DNA of 64,000 nucleotides from Sulfitobacter albidus (GTDB lineage Bacteria; Pseudomonadota; Alphaproteobacteria; Rhodobacterales; Rhodobacteraceae). Each line of letters begins with the position of its first letter. Within the stretch, counting starts at the first letter, position 1. Of this stretch, positions 9,325 to 19,196 are shown piece after piece. The position numbers and the translations under genes are program-made. Under the pieces are notes generated by a model that did no database searches, was not told the origin of the DNA, and saw nothing but the letters and a program-made list of their open reading frames with translations. Where the stretch lies: contig NZ_CP073581.1 of assembly GCF_018200035.1 (NCBI RefSeq), positions 2,104,501 to 2,168,500 of the forward strand, given 5' to 3'.

Positions 9325-10733
9325 AGCCGATCCCCAAAGAGAAATTCCGCCGCGCGATCAAGACGGATGTGCGGCGGCCCGTCACCGGGGCGCAGGCTCA
9401 GCGGGCTGGGGGCAAAACGCATGATCGCGTAATCCTCGGCCAGCCATTCCGTCTCTCCTGCGCGGGCGGGGGACAGGATCTCGGACGGATCTTCGGGCAG
9501 CGCACCGGGATAGAACGCCGCCTGCTTGCCCGTGTCCAGCAGGGTGCCGCGCACCACGTCCAATTCGGTGCCCTGATGGGTCATGCGGTCTTCGACGGTG
9601 GCGCGCAGGCTGGCGATGGCCAGCGCGTCGGTCTTGGCCCCGGCAAAGCGCGCCTTGTCGCGCGCCTCGCGGGTGAGCGCCTGCATGATCGCGGTCAGGC
9701 GGGCGTGCTGAGAATGATGCAGATGATCCGCCTTGGTCGCGGCAAAAAGGATGCGCTCAACCCTCTTGCCCCCCAAAAGCCCCGACAGAAAGCTGTTGCG
9801 CCCCGGGCGGAACGCGCCAAGCGTCTCGCCCATGGCGGCGCGCAGATCGTCCACGGCGGGCGGGCCTGCGTTGATCGCGCCCAGCGCATCGACCAGAACG
9901 ACCTGCCGGTCGATGCGGGCAAAGTGATCGCGAAAGAACGGTTTGACCACCTCGCGCTTGTAGGCCTCGAACCGGCGCGCCATCTCGCGGCGCAGGCTGC
10001 CGCGCGGCGCCTCTCCGGCAGGCAGCGGTGCAAAGGTCAGCACGGGCGATCCGGCCAGATCGCCGGGCAACAAGAAGCGCCCCGGCGTGCAATCGGAAAA
10101 CCCGGCCGCGCGGGCCGCGTGCAGATAGGCCGCATAGGTGTCGGCCAACTCTCTCGCCACCGGCTCTTCCAGCTTGGCCTGCGCGTCGGTGCCGGAGGCC
10201 AACGCCAGATAGGCCGCCGCCGCATCGCGCGGCGCGATCCGGTCGAGGGTGTGCGCCGACCAAGTGTCATAATCCACGTCCAGCAGGCCCAGATCCAGCA
10301 GCCATTCGCCGGGGTAGTCAACAATATCGAGGTGGATCGTGCGCGGCCCTTGCAATCCGGCCAGCAGGCCATTTGGCCGCACCCGCAGGCTAAGCCGCAG
10401 CTCGGACACCGCGCGGGTGCTGTCTGGCCATTTCGGTGCGCGGGCGGTCAGGTCGGCCAGATGCCCCTCGAAATCAAAGCGCGGGATCGTGTCGTCGGGC
10501 TGCGGCTGCAGGAAAGCGGCCTCGATCCGGCCCTCGCGCGCGGCGACGAGGCCGGGCATGCGGCCACGGTCAAGCATGTTGGCGACCAGCGAGGTGATGA
10601 AAACCGTCTTGCCCGATCGTGCCAGCCCGGTGACACCCAACCGGATCACCGGCTCAAAAAACGTCTCGGACACGGTGTCCTGCACGGCTTCGACCTGCCG
10701 CCAGATGCCATCTGCGATTGAAGATATGACCAC
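9321..10733 (-). CDS. ycjX: YcjX-family P-loop protein (DUF463)
   Basis: YcjX-like GTPase/ATPase of unknown substrate, linked in other bacteria to envelope stress. The Walker A motif is GLARSGKT (residues 36-43), followed by [18 protein letters not shown] and the family blocks [22 protein letters not shown] and [15 protein letters not shown] at 10733 gives [18 protein letters not shown], the expected family N-terminus (470 residues). The open frame extends much further upstream, but there it is antisense to truA. It is transcribed divergently from truA, with about 90 bp between them. Confidence 0.86.
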   Translation of the reverse strand: MVISSIADGIWRQVEAVQDTVSETFFEPVIRLGVTGLARSGKTVFITSLVANMLDRGRMPGLVAAREGRIEAAFLQPQPDDTIPRFDFEGHLADLTARAPKWPDSTRAVSELRLSLRVRPNGLLAGLQGPRTIHLDIVDYPGEWLLDLGLLDVDYDTWSAHTLDRIAPRDAAAAYLALASGTDAQAKLEEPVARELADTYAAYLHAARAAGFSDCTPGRFLLPGDLAGSPVLTFAPLPAGEAPRGSLRREMARRFEAYKREVVKPFFRDHFARIDRQVVLVDALGAINAGPPAVDDLRAAMGETLGAFRPGRNSFLSGLLGGKRVERILFAATKADHLHHSQHARLTAIMQALTREARDKARFAGAKTDALAIASLRATVEDRMTHQGTELDVVRGTLLDTGKQAAFYPGALPEDPSEILSPARAGETEWLAEDYAIMRFAPSPLSLRPGDGPPHIRLDRAAEFLFGDRL

Positions 10734-10820
10734 GCTGGCGCCCCGTTCTTGCCCGTGCCGCGAACATAGGGCCACACCCGCGGGATTGAAAGGGAGTGCG
10801 GGCCACGCTATGCCGCGCGG

Positions 10821-11588
10821 ATGCCCAGATATGCCCTGAAAATCGAATACCACGGCGCGCCTTTCGCAGGCTGGCAACGCCAGCGCGATCAGCCATCGGT
10901 ACAGGGTGCCATCGAGGACGCGCTCGCCCGGATCGAGCCGGGCGTGCACACCATTGCCGCCGCCGGGCGTACGGATGCGGGCGTGCACGCGACGGGGCAA
11001 GTGGCCCATTGCGACCTCGCGCGCGATTGGGCGCCGTTCCGGCTGTCGGAGGCGTTGAACTACCACCTCAAGCCCGCGCCTGTCGCCATTGTCGATTGCG
11101 CGCGGGTGGACCCGGAGTTTCACGCGCGGTTCTCGGCGCTTGAACGGCGCTATCTTTTTCGCATCCTCACCCGCCGCGCCCCCGCCACCCACGCGCGGGG
11201 GCTGGTCTGGCAGGTCAAGCATCCGTTGGACGTCGACGCGATGCAGGCCGCCGCCGACCGTCTGGTGGGCAAACATGATTTCACCACCTTCCGTTCGACC
11301 GTCTGTCAGGCGCAAAGCCCGGTCAAGACGCTCGACCGTTTGGACGTGCGCGCGGTCGAGACCCCGCAGGGGACCGAGGTGCATTTCGACGTGCGCGCAC
11401 GGTCTTTCCTGCACAATCAGGTACGCAGTTTCGTGGGCACGCTGGAGCGGGTCGGCGGCGGCAGCCTGAGCCCCGACGATGTGTCACAGGCGCTTGCCGC
11501 GCGGGACCGGGCGGCCTGCGGTCCGGTATGCCCGCCGCACGGGCTCTATCTGATGGGTGTCGGCTACCCGGTGGGTCCGTTCGGCTAG
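10821..11588 (+). CDS. truA: tRNA pseudouridine(38-40) synthase TruA
   Basis: Isomerises uridines 38-40 in the anticodon arm of tRNAs. The 255-residue protein shows [15 protein letters not shown] with the catalytic D52, the N-terminal [21 protein letters not shown] and the C-terminal [16 protein letters not shown] block that contacts tRNA. Length is typical. The stop overlaps the stop of the convergent unknown gene at 11585. Confidence 0.95.
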   Translation: MPRYALKIEYHGAPFAGWQRQRDQPSVQGAIEDALARIEPGVHTIAAAGRTDAGVHATGQVAHCDLARDWAPFRLSEALNYHLKPAPVAIVDCARVDPEFHARFSALERRYLFRILTRRAPATHARGLVWQVKHPLDVDAMQAAADRLVGKHDFTTFRSTVCQAQSPVKTLDRLDVRAVETPQGTEVHFDVRARSFLHNQVRSFVGTLERVGGGSLSPDDVSQALAARDRAACGPVCPPHGLYLMGVGYPVGPFG

Positions 11589-12073
11589 TCGTTATCGGTC
11601 AGCCCCGCCCCCGCGCCGCGGGCGCGCGAGCTTTCGGTCTCCGGCACCAAGAGCCGCGCTGCCAGAACGGCCCAATCGTCCAGCAGCGCTTCGGAAGGGG
11701 TCATGCGCGTGACGGCGCGGCGCGGTTGCGGTGTGCCCAGATCAACGGTGAGCGTCCCTTGCGCAAAGGTCGCGGCGCAGGCCATTGCTTCGGCATAGCT
11801 TTTCAGCAGATCGGGCAGACCGAGCGCGTCGACCTCGCCGCGCGCGATGCCGTCGCGGGCGCGTTCGGACAGCTTTTGCAGCTCCAGCGGGAATGCCATG
11901 ATCGGACCGCCGGGCAACAGGCCCATGGCCTGAAGCAAGTCCGTCTCGGCCCGGCCCGCTGCAAGATGCAGCACCGCCGCCTGCCCAAAATCCGCTGCTT
12001 GCGCGGGCGGCGCACCGGACCCGCGCGCGGCCTTTGCCGCGAGGGTCATCACCTCGTTGGCAGAACGGCTCAT
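11585..12073 (-). CDS. Conserved-looking protein of unknown function
   Basis: About 162 residues, Ala-rich and largely helical ([20 protein letters not shown]..., with [23 protein letters not shown] in the middle and a C-terminal [20 protein letters not shown]). I see no signal peptide or known motif. ATG 12073 overlaps the stop of the upstream gene in an ATGA arrangement, so it is translationally coupled to it. Codon use matches the chromosome. I do not recognise the family. Confidence 0.65.
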   Translation of the reverse strand: MSRSANEVMTLAAKAARGSGAPPAQAADFGQAAVLHLAAGRAETDLLQAMGLLPGGPIMAFPLELQKLSERARDGIARGEVDALGLPDLLKSYAEAMACAATFAQGTLTVDLGTPQPRRAVTRMTPSEALLDDWAVLAARLLVPETESSRARGAGAGLTDND

Positions 12074-13724
12074 AGCCCGCTGACGGGCAGCCACCAGTCG
12101 TCGGCCTGCCCGTGCAACTCATCGGCGAGCGGCGCCCCCTGACACAGGGTGATCCGCGTCCAGCGGTCGGATTTCGGATCGAACTTTGACGCGCCGAAAA
12201 ATGACAATTTGCAGCGCAGCATGTCGATGGGCAGACAGCTTTGCGCGATCAGGTTGTCGCGAATCTCTGCGTAGGGATAGCGCTGCGACAGCCCGACCCG
12301 CGTGACCGCCAGCGCGTGATCGGGGTGCGCTTCGAGAAAGGCGCTGACGGGCATCGCCGTTTGCGGCAGATCAGCGTGCAGTGCCGCCACCCGTCGCGCG
12401 ATATCGAGCGGGCTTTCGAGCTCCGCGCCCGGCTCGTCAAAGCGCAGGCCCAGCCGTGGCTCCATCTTGGCCTCGGAGACGTACCAGAACTGCCCGCAGC
12501 TCTGCGCCTGCGCGTAATCGGTGCCAAGCGTCCATGCGAACGCCGCCTCGATCTGGGTGCGCAGCGCGTCGGTATCGGCAAAGGGCACCACCAGCGCCCC
12601 AAACGGATCGGCCATGCAGTCGCACAGGCCATCGACCAGATCGCCAAAAGGTTCGATCAGCAGGGCGGCCATAAGTTCCTGCACGTCCTCGCTGTGGGTC
12701 TCTACCCCGCGCATCACCGTGTCGAGCGGGCGTGATCCGGTCAAGGCGGTGGGCGCCAGCAAGGGCATCGCGCGCTGCCAATCCGCCCGCAGCGTGGCGA
12801 TGCGCGCGGCGTGCTGCGCGTCGGGCACGCGCCATTCGTCCAGATGACACGCCGCGCGTTCGGCAAGCGCGCCTAGCCGCGCGGCTTGTGCGGTGCTGAG
12901 CGTCTCGACGGCGCGCACGCGGGCAAGCGCGGTTTCGCGGGCGAGGATCCAGTTGTTCAGCAAAACCGGGTGGTTGACCAGAAAAGGCGCCATGCCCAGA
13001 CCGGTCGAATTGCCGATGCCCAGATGCCGCTTGGTCGCGCGGTCCAGCGTGCCCCCGCCGACGTGTTCGACCAGCGCATGGGTGAAATGGCGGATCAGGT
13101 AGACTGTGAGCATCTCGGCGGCAAAGGGCCCTTCGAGCTCTGGGCGGCCGTCGTAAAGCGCCCGGTCCGCAATCCCGAACTTGCCGTTGCCATAGACGGC
13201 GGTGGTGCGCATCAGATAGCCAACCTCGCGGATCATCGCCGGGTCGGGCTGACGGCTGGCGCGCAGGCTGTCCACCACATGGGCAAAAAGGCGCACGGAT
13301 TTGTTGGCGCGGCTCAGGATCAGGTCGCGTTCGGTGAAACGACCCGCCTCTTGCAGAGGGGCATTGGCGGCGATGCGCGCAACCTCATCCGCGTCGGGGA
13401 TCCCGTCGTAGAGCACATAGGCGCTGTCCCAAGCGGTTGCGATCACACGGTCGGTACGCTGGTCGGGGGCAGATCGCGGCTGCAGGCAACCAGCGAATAG
13501 GGCCGCCCGCCCAGATGCAGCGTCAGGACCGCCTGTCCGAAACCGTCGGCGCAGATGTCCCAGCGCGTGCAGCTGACGGTCGCTTTCTCCGCCACCAGAC
13601 GGCGGATCAGGCTGCGCAGGAACGACAGTCGCGTGGGAAACATCGACCCCATGCGCGACAGGCGCATGACCGTCTGCGGCGACCGCAGCGGTGCACTTGG
13701 CGGCAGATCAAAACCGTCCTTCAT
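12070..13724 (-). CDS. Large protein of unknown function (frameshifted)
   Basis: Starts MKDGFDLPPSAPLRSPQTV at 13724 and runs about 551 residues if one base is added at the G run 13465-13469 (C run on the coding strand). As written, the frame ends at ...DLPPTSVPTV and the rest opens in the next frame; six instead of five Cs gives ...RDLPPDQRTDRVIATAWDSAY.... No known domain is visible. The ATG overlaps the stop of the upstream dipeptidase gene (ATGA), and the gene is in turn coupled to the unknown gene at 11585, so three genes form one operon. Confidence 0.7.
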
Positions 13725-14704
13725 GGCGCGGCTCCAAAGCTGTTTTCGAAAAAGGTAAGCCAGTTCATCCCCATGATCCCGCAAACTTCATCCTCCGTCA
13801 GAGAAGTCTGCAGCAACCCGTTGCGGATGTTTTCAAAATCACGATTATCCACAAACCATTCAGGCATCTGTGGAAAACCCGGCGCGCTCGCCGAGCCTTC
13901 GCCGTAGTCCATGACTTTTGACCACCGGCCCACCCGCATCCATTCGACGATGCTGTCGGGTTGGTCCTGACACAGATCCGTACCGATGCCGAGGTGGGCC
14001 GCGCCGTAGCGCCGCGCCGCCTCCTCCACCATCTCGCAAAAACTGCTGAGCGTGCAGTCACTTCCGCCCGCAAGATGATGTGGATAAACCGAAAAGCCCA
14101 GCATCCCGCCCGCTTCGGTCAAGGCGCGTAGAACGTCGTCGGATTTATTCCGCAGCGCCTTGTGCCACCACGCGGGGTTGGCGTGGGTGATGGCGATGGG
14201 GCGGCTCGAATGGTCAATCGCCTCAAGGGTCGACCGGTCGGCGCTGTGCGACATATCCACCACCATACCCACACGGTTCATCTCGGCGACGACCTGCTTG
14301 CCCATGCGCGTCAGGCCCGTATCCTCCGCCTCGTAGCAGCCGGTCGCCAAAAGAGACTGGTTGTTATAGGTCAACTGCATGAAACGGATGCCAAGCTGGT
14401 GACAGATCTCGACCAGACCGATGTCATCCTCGATCGGGCTGGGGTTTTGAAAGCCAAAGAAGATCGCCGTGCGCCGGGTCTCCTGCGCGTGCCGGACACA
14501 GGCGGCGCTTGTGCCCTTGAAGATCAGATCGGGGTGCGCTTCGAACCAGCGGTTCCATTGCTCGAGGTTCAGCACCATCTCGCGAAAGCTTTCGTGGTAG
14601 GCGATGGTCACATGCACAGCATCCACGCCCCCTGCCCGCATCTGTTCAAATATCTTGGGCGAGAATCGCGCGTATTGCAGATTGTCTATCAGCGGTGTCT
14701 TCAT
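13721..14704 (-). CDS. Membrane dipeptidase, peptidase family M19
   Basis: Zinc-dependent dipeptidase related to renal dipeptidase, 327 residues. Family blocks are AIFFGFQNPSPIEDDIGLVE, GIRFMQLTYNNQSLLATGCY, VDMSHSADRSTLEAI, PIAITHANPAWWH, and the C-terminal HLGIGTDLCQDQ. These contain the conserved His and Asp ligands of the second half of the site; the N-terminal HxD ligand pair of classical members is not obvious. ATG 14704 is the sensible start; the open frame upstream overlaps the DoxX gene. It heads an operon with two unknown genes. Confidence 0.85.
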   Translation of the reverse strand: MKTPLIDNLQYARFSPKIFEQMRAGGVDAVHVTIAYHESFREMVLNLEQWNRWFEAHPDLIFKGTSAACVRHAQETRRTAIFFGFQNPSPIEDDIGLVEICHQLGIRFMQLTYNNQSLLATGCYEAEDTGLTRMGKQVVAEMNRVGMVVDMSHSADRSTLEAIDHSSRPIAITHANPAWWHKALRNKSDDVLRALTEAGGMLGFSVYPHHLAGGSDCTLSSFCEMVEEAARRYGAAHLGIGTDLCQDQPDSIVEWMRVGRWSKVMDYGEGSASAPGFPQMPEWFVDNRDFENIRNGLLQTSLTEDEVCGIMGMNWLTFFENSFGAAP

Positions 14705-14736
14705 GGCCCCAGATAGGCAAAACAAACCCTCTGCGT

Positions 14737-15114
14737 CTATGAAAAAGGCGCGCCATTGCGCGCGTCCGTCTGCGACATCGCGCGCGCCGCCAGGCACAGC
14801 AGCCCACCCGCGATGGCCAGATTCTTGACAAGGATGCTCATCTGCCAGGGATCGCTTGGAATGAAGTGAAACAGGCTGGTCACCGCGCAATAGCCCGCAA
14901 GGGCAAGGGCGACGGGGCCCAGCCACACGCCCGAGATCAGGCAAAGCGCGCCCACGGCATTGAACACCAGCGCAGGCCAGATCAGCCAGACCGGCAGGCC
15001 CCAATCAGCCAAAAGCGCCTGTGCGGGGGCGGGATCAATGCCTTTCTGCGCGGCACCAGCCAGAAACAAGAGCGCCAGCAAAAGACGCCCCAGACGGTCG
15101 AAAAGCATGATCAT
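14737..15114 (-). CDS. DoxX-family membrane protein
   Basis: Small inner-membrane protein of about 125 residues with four hydrophobic segments: LLLALLFLAGAAQK, LPVWLIWPALVFNAVGALCLI, WLGPVALALAGYCAVTSLFHF and ILVKNLAIAGGLLCLAARAM. The SILVKNLAIAGGLL block is the DoxX signature. An AGGAGG lies 4 bases before ATG 15114 and 10 bases before the alternative ATG 15108. The physiological role of DoxX proteins is not settled, though some act in sulfur or redox metabolism. Confidence 0.85.
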   Translation of the reverse strand: MIMLFDRLGRLLLALLFLAGAAQKGIDPAPAQALLADWGLPVWLIWPALVFNAVGALCLISGVWLGPVALALAGYCAVTSLFHFIPSDPWQMSILVKNLAIAGGLLCLAARAMSQTDARNGAPFS

Positions 15115-15132
15115 ACAGCCTCCTGTCAGCTG

Positions 15133-15162
15133 AAAGGCCCGGGCCAGAAGCACCGGGCCTTT
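15133..15162. terminator. Intrinsic terminator-like hairpin
   Basis: A 10-bp perfect stem (AAAGGCCCGG / CCGGGCCTTT) around a 10-base loop. It lies about 10 bp after the minus-strand stop at 15172 and upstream of the DoxX gene, so it would end transcription from the sigma/anti-sigma side. The U tract is short. Confidence 0.6.
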
Positions 15163-15171
15163 CGCCACTCT

Positions 15172-15378
15172 TTACGGGCGGAAAATCGCCACACTCGTTA
15201 ATTCCGGGGGAAGCGCCGACACGGCGCGCCCGAACCTTCGAACAATGTCCACATACTCGGACGGCGCGGGCGGGCAAATCGTGATAAAACCAATGGAACT
15301 GGTACGCAAACCGCGCCCGACCCGCGCCAATATCCCAGTCACGGATACCCCGCGCGCAGAGTTTCGCTGCACGCGCAA
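15172..15378 (-). CDS. Possible small protein (weak)
   Basis: A 68-codon frame starting at TTG 15378 or GTG 15372 (RVQRNSARGVSVTG... to ...LTSVAIFRP). The main support is position: it sits between the anti-sigma gene and a hairpin terminator 10 bp after its stop, on the same strand. Codon bias is not clearly coding, and an overlapping plus-strand frame (15245-15433) is about as plausible. If neither is real, 15163-15429 is simply an intergenic stretch in which I see nothing else. Confidence 0.25.
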   Translation of the reverse strand: MRVQRNSARGVSVTGILARVGRGLRTSSIGFITICPPAPSEYVDIVRRFGRAVSALPPELTSVAIFRP

Positions 15379-15429
15379 AAATATCGCCTGCCGTACAGGA
15401 GGTGCGGTTCGGGATCTGCGCCGGAAGCG

Positions 15430-16134
15430 TTAGAGTTCTGTCACAGGGGCAGCGGCAAGCACGGCGCCAGTGGGGGCGCCGGTTGGCGATCCGCCCGCGG
15501 GCTCATCAGAGATGGCCAGCGTGATTTCACCCGCCCGTGCCAGCAGATTTTCGGGCAGCGGCACGCGGAACCGCTCCTCCCGCGACATCACGCCCAGCGA
15601 AATAGGCGGCTGATCGGGGACGATCGCCCACAGCTCGAACGCGCGGCCGACGGCTTCCTGCCCCGCAACGCGGCTCAGCGCGACATCGCCGCGATCGGGA
15701 TCGAGGACGGCAAGAACCTGTAGCGGCACCGCCTCGCCGGTCAATTGCGTGGCGAAGACCGTGTCGGACCCTTCCGGCCCCGCGGGGGCCAATTGCTGAA
15801 CGCCCAGATAGGCGGCAGCGACAAAGGCCGCGGCGGCCAGCGATTTCCAAACCCAGACCCGCTGGCCCAGCGGCACGCGGGTCTGCTGAAAAAGACGTTT
15901 GGTCAGGCGTTTCTTGGCCCGGCGCGGCGGGGCCTTTTCCTTGAATTCAGCGGCCAATGGGATCAGCCGTTCGTGCCAGTCGGCCACCAGATCGGCAAAG
16001 GCCGGATCACGGGTCAGCCTGTAGGCGGCGTCACGCTCTTCCTCGCCCTCCAGCAGGCGCAGCGCAAGTTCGGCCGCAAGAAGGTCGTCGCCGTCCTCGG
16101 GCAGCTCCGGCGTGATGTCGGGCGTCTCTGTCAT
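15430..16134 (-). CDS. Anti-sigma factor, RskA type
   Basis: Membrane-anchored anti-sigma factor of 234 residues. An acidic N-terminal cytoplasmic domain (to about residue 95) is followed by one transmembrane segment, SLAAAAFVAAAYLGVQQL, and a periplasmic RskA-like domain with the typical GRAFELWAIVPDQPPISLGVM block. It presumably sequesters the ECF sigma factor encoded just upstream; the stop of the sigma gene overlaps this ATG (ATGA). The releasing signal is unknown. Start 16134 is chosen over the longer frame because of this coupling. Confidence 0.88.
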   Translation of the reverse strand: MTETPDITPELPEDGDDLLAAELALRLLEGEEERDAAYRLTRDPAFADLVADWHERLIPLAAEFKEKAPPRRAKKRLTKRLFQQTRVPLGQRVWVWKSLAAAAFVAAAYLGVQQLAPAGPEGSDTVFATQLTGEAVPLQVLAVLDPDRGDVALSRVAGQEAVGRAFELWAIVPDQPPISLGVMSREERFRVPLPENLLARAGEITLAISDEPAGGSPTGAPTGAVLAAAPVTEL

Positions 16135-16673
16135 TGGCTCATGCACTCCCGCAGGGCCATCAGGCCGCGACGCAGCCATGTCCGCATGGTATTGAGCGGG
16201 ACCGAGAACCGCTCGGCGAGGTCGGCGTAGGTCGCCCCTTCGATATAGGCGCCGCGCACGGCGGCGCCGCGATCTTCGGCCAGTTGATCGAGACAGCCGA
16301 CCAGCCGCTGCGCCTCTGAGGCGGCAACGGCGGATTGTTCGGGCGTGGGCCCACTTGCGGCCAGCTCAAGGCCCGGCGTGTCGATATCCTGATGTCCGCC
16401 CCGCGTAGCGCGCAACCGGTCGATGGCGGTATTCCGGGCGATGGTGATCAGCCACGTCATCGGGCTGAGCCCGTTGGCCTGATAGCGCCCGGCGTTCTGC
16501 CAGATTTTCACGAAACTGTCCTGCATGGCATCCTCTGCGGCGGCGCGGTTGTTCAACACACGCAGGCATGTGCCAAAGAGTTTCGCCGAGGTCGCATCAT
16601 AGAGCGCATCGAACGCTGCACGGTCGTTCAACGCGGTCCGCCCGATCAATTCTTCGATCTGCTGTCTGTCCAT
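16131..16673 (-). CDS. ECF RNA polymerase sigma factor
   Basis: Group IV sigma factor of 180 residues. Region 2 is seen at DAMQDSFVKIWQNAGRYQ...SPMTWLITIARNTAIDRLRA and region 4 at GATYADLAERFSVPLNTMRTWLRRGLMALRECM. It pairs with the RskA-type anti-sigma factor downstream, a combination typical of SigK/RpoE-like units that answer an envelope or oxidative signal. No promoter motif for autoregulation could be fixed with confidence in the 153 bp upstream. Confidence 0.92.
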   Translation of the reverse strand: MDRQQIEELIGRTALNDRAAFDALYDATSAKLFGTCLRVLNNRAAAEDAMQDSFVKIWQNAGRYQANGLSPMTWLITIARNTAIDRLRATRGGHQDIDTPGLELAASGPTPEQSAVAASEAQRLVGCLDQLAEDRGAAVRGAYIEGATYADLAERFSVPLNTMRTWLRRGLMALRECMSQ

Positions 16674-16826
16674 GATCGCTCCCGTTCAGGATGTGAGCGC
16701 CCCACGCGCCACATTGCCCCCGGGGAAGAATGACGCGCGCGAGGGCGATGTCAATTCAACCTTTGGCTAGACGCTGGCCGCCAGAGGGAGAATGATCCCT
16801 CTGGCACAGCGTTAAAGGAGCCTCGG

Positions 16827-17432
16827 ATGGTCAGACCGCAAATTGAATATTTCTACTCCGCCCATTCCGCCTACGCCTATCTGGGGGCGCGGCGGCTGTC
16901 ACAGATCGCGGATGAGGCGGGATGGGAGATCGTGCATCGCCCGTTTGACTTTCTCCCCGTGGTTGCGGCGGCAGGTGGGCCACCCCTTGCCAAACGCACG
17001 CAGGGACATATCGATTATTTCTTCGGTCGCGAACTGGTGCGATGGGCCCATTGGCGCGATCAGCCGATCCTGCGGCACCGTCCCACGCATCACGACAACG
17101 CGCTGGCACCCGCCAGCGGCATGATCCTCGCCAGCCCCGATCCCACGCCATTGAGCGCGGCAATTCTGCGCGCGCATTGGGTGGATGATGCGGATATCGC
17201 AGACCGTGCGACGCTGATCGCCATCGCCGATGAGGCGGGACAGGATGGTGGGGCTTTGTTTGCCACCGGACAATCCGCCCCCGTGCAGGCGCAATTCGCC
17301 GCCAATACGGCCGAGGCCTGCGCACGCTGCGTGCCCGGCTCGCCCACCTATTTCGTGCGCGGCGACATGTTCTACGGGCAGGACCGGCTGGAAATGATCA
17401 AATTCGCGCTTGGGACGCCGTTTCCGGACTAG
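16827..17432 (+). CDS. 2-hydroxychromene-2-carboxylate isomerase (DsbA-like family)
   Basis: 201-residue thioredoxin-fold protein of the HCCA isomerase/kappa-GST group: EYFYSAHSAYAYLGARRL holds the serine that replaces the DsbA cysteine and activates glutathione, and PGSPTYFVRGDMFYGQDRLEMI is the cis-proline and C-terminal block. The family acts on aromatic breakdown intermediates, but no aromatic-degradation genes are nearby, so the true substrate is open. ATG 16827 follows AAAGGAGCC. Confidence 0.85.
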   Translation: MVRPQIEYFYSAHSAYAYLGARRLSQIADEAGWEIVHRPFDFLPVVAAAGGPPLAKRTQGHIDYFFGRELVRWAHWRDQPILRHRPTHHDNALAPASGMILASPDPTPLSAAILRAHWVDDADIADRATLIAIADEAGQDGGALFATGQSAPVQAQFAANTAEACARCVPGSPTYFVRGDMFYGQDRLEMIKFALGTPFPD

Positions 17433-17479
17433 TCTGTGCCCCAGCCGCGGGTCTAGGGTGCCGCAAAACGGAGGGGCCT

Positions 17480-18673
17480 GTGACGGATCTGAAGAAATCC
17501 TACGACGTGGTGATCGTCGGCGGCGCAATCTATGGCTCATCCGTTGCGTGGTGGCTGACGCAGATGGCGGGATTTGACGGCTCGGTGTTGGTGATCGAGC
17601 GGGATCCGACCTACGCAAACGCCTCGACCTCGCACACCAACAGCTGCATCCGGCAGCAGTTCTCGAATGAAACGAACATCCGCGTCAGTCAGTTCGGCGC
17701 GCAGTTCATCAAGAATTTCCGCGACTTCATGGGGGGCGATCCGGAAGTGCCGCAGCTCGCATTGCAAAGCTATGGCTACATGTACCTCGCCGACACGCCC
17801 GAATTCGCGACGACGCTGAAACAGGCGCAGGCCATTCAGGAATCGCTGGGCGCGGGCACAAAGCACCTGAGCCGTGACGAGATCGCCGCCGCCTACCCGT
17901 TCTACCAGCTCGACGATATCGTGGGCGCCAATCACAACCTGATCGACGAGGGATATTTCGACGGCGGCACCATGTTTGACTGGTTCAAGCGTGGCGCGCG
18001 GGCGAATGGCGTCACCTATCATCACGGTGAGGTCGTGGCCCTGAACCGGGGCGGGGACGGCATCGCGTCGGTCACGCTTGCCTGCGGCACGCAGGTGGGC
18101 TGCGGCACCTTGGTGAATGCTGCGGGCCCGCGCGCCGCGACGCTCGCCCGTATGGCGGGGATCGAGATCCCCGTGGTGCCGCGCAAGCGCTATACGTTCA
18201 TCTTTGACGCGGCGCAGCCGCTGGACCGTGATCTGCCGCTGACGATTGATCCGTCGGGCGTGCACATGCGCACCGACGGGCGCTATTACCTCGCCGGATG
18301 CCCGCCCGACGAAGACCCAGATGTGGCCCCCGATGATTTCGGCTTTGACCATTCGCTGTGGGAGAACAAGGTCTGGCCCGTGCTCGCCACCCGAATCCCG
18401 CAATTCGAGGCCGTGAAGGTCATCAACGAATGGGTCGGGCATTACGCCTACAACACCTTTGACCAGAACGCCCTGCTGGGCCGCGCCGAGGGGTGCGAGA
18501 ATTTTGTCTTCGTCAACGGATTTTCGGGCCACGGGCTACAGCAATCGCCCGCCATCGGGCGCGGTATCGCCGAATTGATCGCCTACGGATCCTACCGCAG
18601 CATCGATCTGGCGCCTTTCGACGTGAACCGCGTGCGCCACGGCAAACATTTTATCGAACGCGCGGTGATCTGA
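17480..18673 (+). CDS. FAD-dependent amine/amino-acid oxidoreductase (DAO family)
   Basis: 397-residue flavoprotein. The FAD-binding motif is DVVIVGGAIYGSSVAWWL near the N-terminus, followed by SCIRQQFSNETNIRVSQ, a glycine/sarcosine-oxidase-like block, and the C-terminal FVNGFSGHGLQQSPAIGRGIAELI that contacts FAD. It starts with GTG. Such enzymes oxidise N-methyl or D-amino acids; the particular substrate cannot be told. It opens a plus-strand run with an acetyltransferase and a uronate dehydrogenase-like gene. Confidence 0.86.
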   Translation: MTDLKKSYDVVIVGGAIYGSSVAWWLTQMAGFDGSVLVIERDPTYANASTSHTNSCIRQQFSNETNIRVSQFGAQFIKNFRDFMGGDPEVPQLALQSYGYMYLADTPEFATTLKQAQAIQESLGAGTKHLSRDEIAAAYPFYQLDDIVGANHNLIDEGYFDGGTMFDWFKRGARANGVTYHHGEVVALNRGGDGIASVTLACGTQVGCGTLVNAAGPRAATLARMAGIEIPVVPRKRYTFIFDAAQPLDRDLPLTIDPSGVHMRTDGRYYLAGCPPDEDPDVAPDDFGFDHSLWENKVWPVLATRIPQFEAVKVINEWVGHYAYNTFDQNALLGRAEGCENFVFVNGFSGHGLQQSPAIGRGIAELIAYGSYRSIDLAPFDVNRVRHGKHFIERAVI

Positions 18674-18729
18674 CGCGCGGTTGACATCGCGCCCGCCACG
18701 CGTTGCTACTGGCATTCCAGGAGACCGCA

Positions 18730-19173
18730 ATGCCCCTCACCATTCGCCCCGTGCACCCCGACGATCACGCCGATTGGGCGCGCCTTTACGCCGGCTACGC
18801 CGCATTCTACGGGGTCGAGCAAACCGAGGCGATGCGCGCAACCGTCTGGGACTGGCTGCACGACCCTGCCGCCGAGGTCTGCGGATACGTCGCCGAGCGC
18901 GACGGCGCGCTGATCGGGCTGACCCACTTCCGCCCCTTCCGCTCGCCCTTGCGTGCTGTGACCAACTGTTTTCTGGATGATCTGTTTGTCGATCCGGCCG
19001 CGCGCGGATCCGGGGCGGCCCGCGCGCTGATCGAGGCGGTCGAGGGGCGCGCCCGCGACAACGGCTGGAAGACCGTGCGCTGGATCACCGCCGATGATAA
19101 CTACCGCGCACGTGGCCTTTATGACCAGATGGCCACGCGCACCCATTGGATCACCTACGACATCCCGCTTTGA
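18730..19173 (+). CDS. GNAT-family N-acetyltransferase
   Basis: 147-residue acetyltransferase. MPLTIRPVHPDDHADW is the usual opening, the acetyl-CoA site lies in LDDLFVDPAARGSGAARALIEAVE, and TADDNYRARGLYDQM is the C-terminal motif. ATG 18730 follows a CAGGAGA ribosome-binding site; the frame upstream is unlike the family. Substrate unknown. Confidence 0.88.
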   Translation: MPLTIRPVHPDDHADWARLYAGYAAFYGVEQTEAMRATVWDWLHDPAAEVCGYVAERDGALIGLTHFRPFRSPLRAVTNCFLDDLFVDPAARGSGAARALIEAVEGRARDNGWKTVRWITADDNYRARGLYDQMATRTHWITYDIPL

Positions 19174-19196
19174 CCGACTGACCCGAAAGGCCCCCC

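Noticed and set aside
13846..14087. Two perfect DnaA-box sequences (TTATCCACA at 13846-13854 and TGTGGATAA at 14079-14087)
   Set aside because: Both lie inside the dipeptidase coding region and encode conserved-looking residues; no AT-rich unwinding element or dnaA gene is near. Chance is enough.
15245..15433. Plus-strand 62-codon frame downstream of the anti-sigma gene
   Set aside because: No ribosome-binding site, overlaps the anti-sigma stop and competes with the minus-strand frame that is followed by a terminator.
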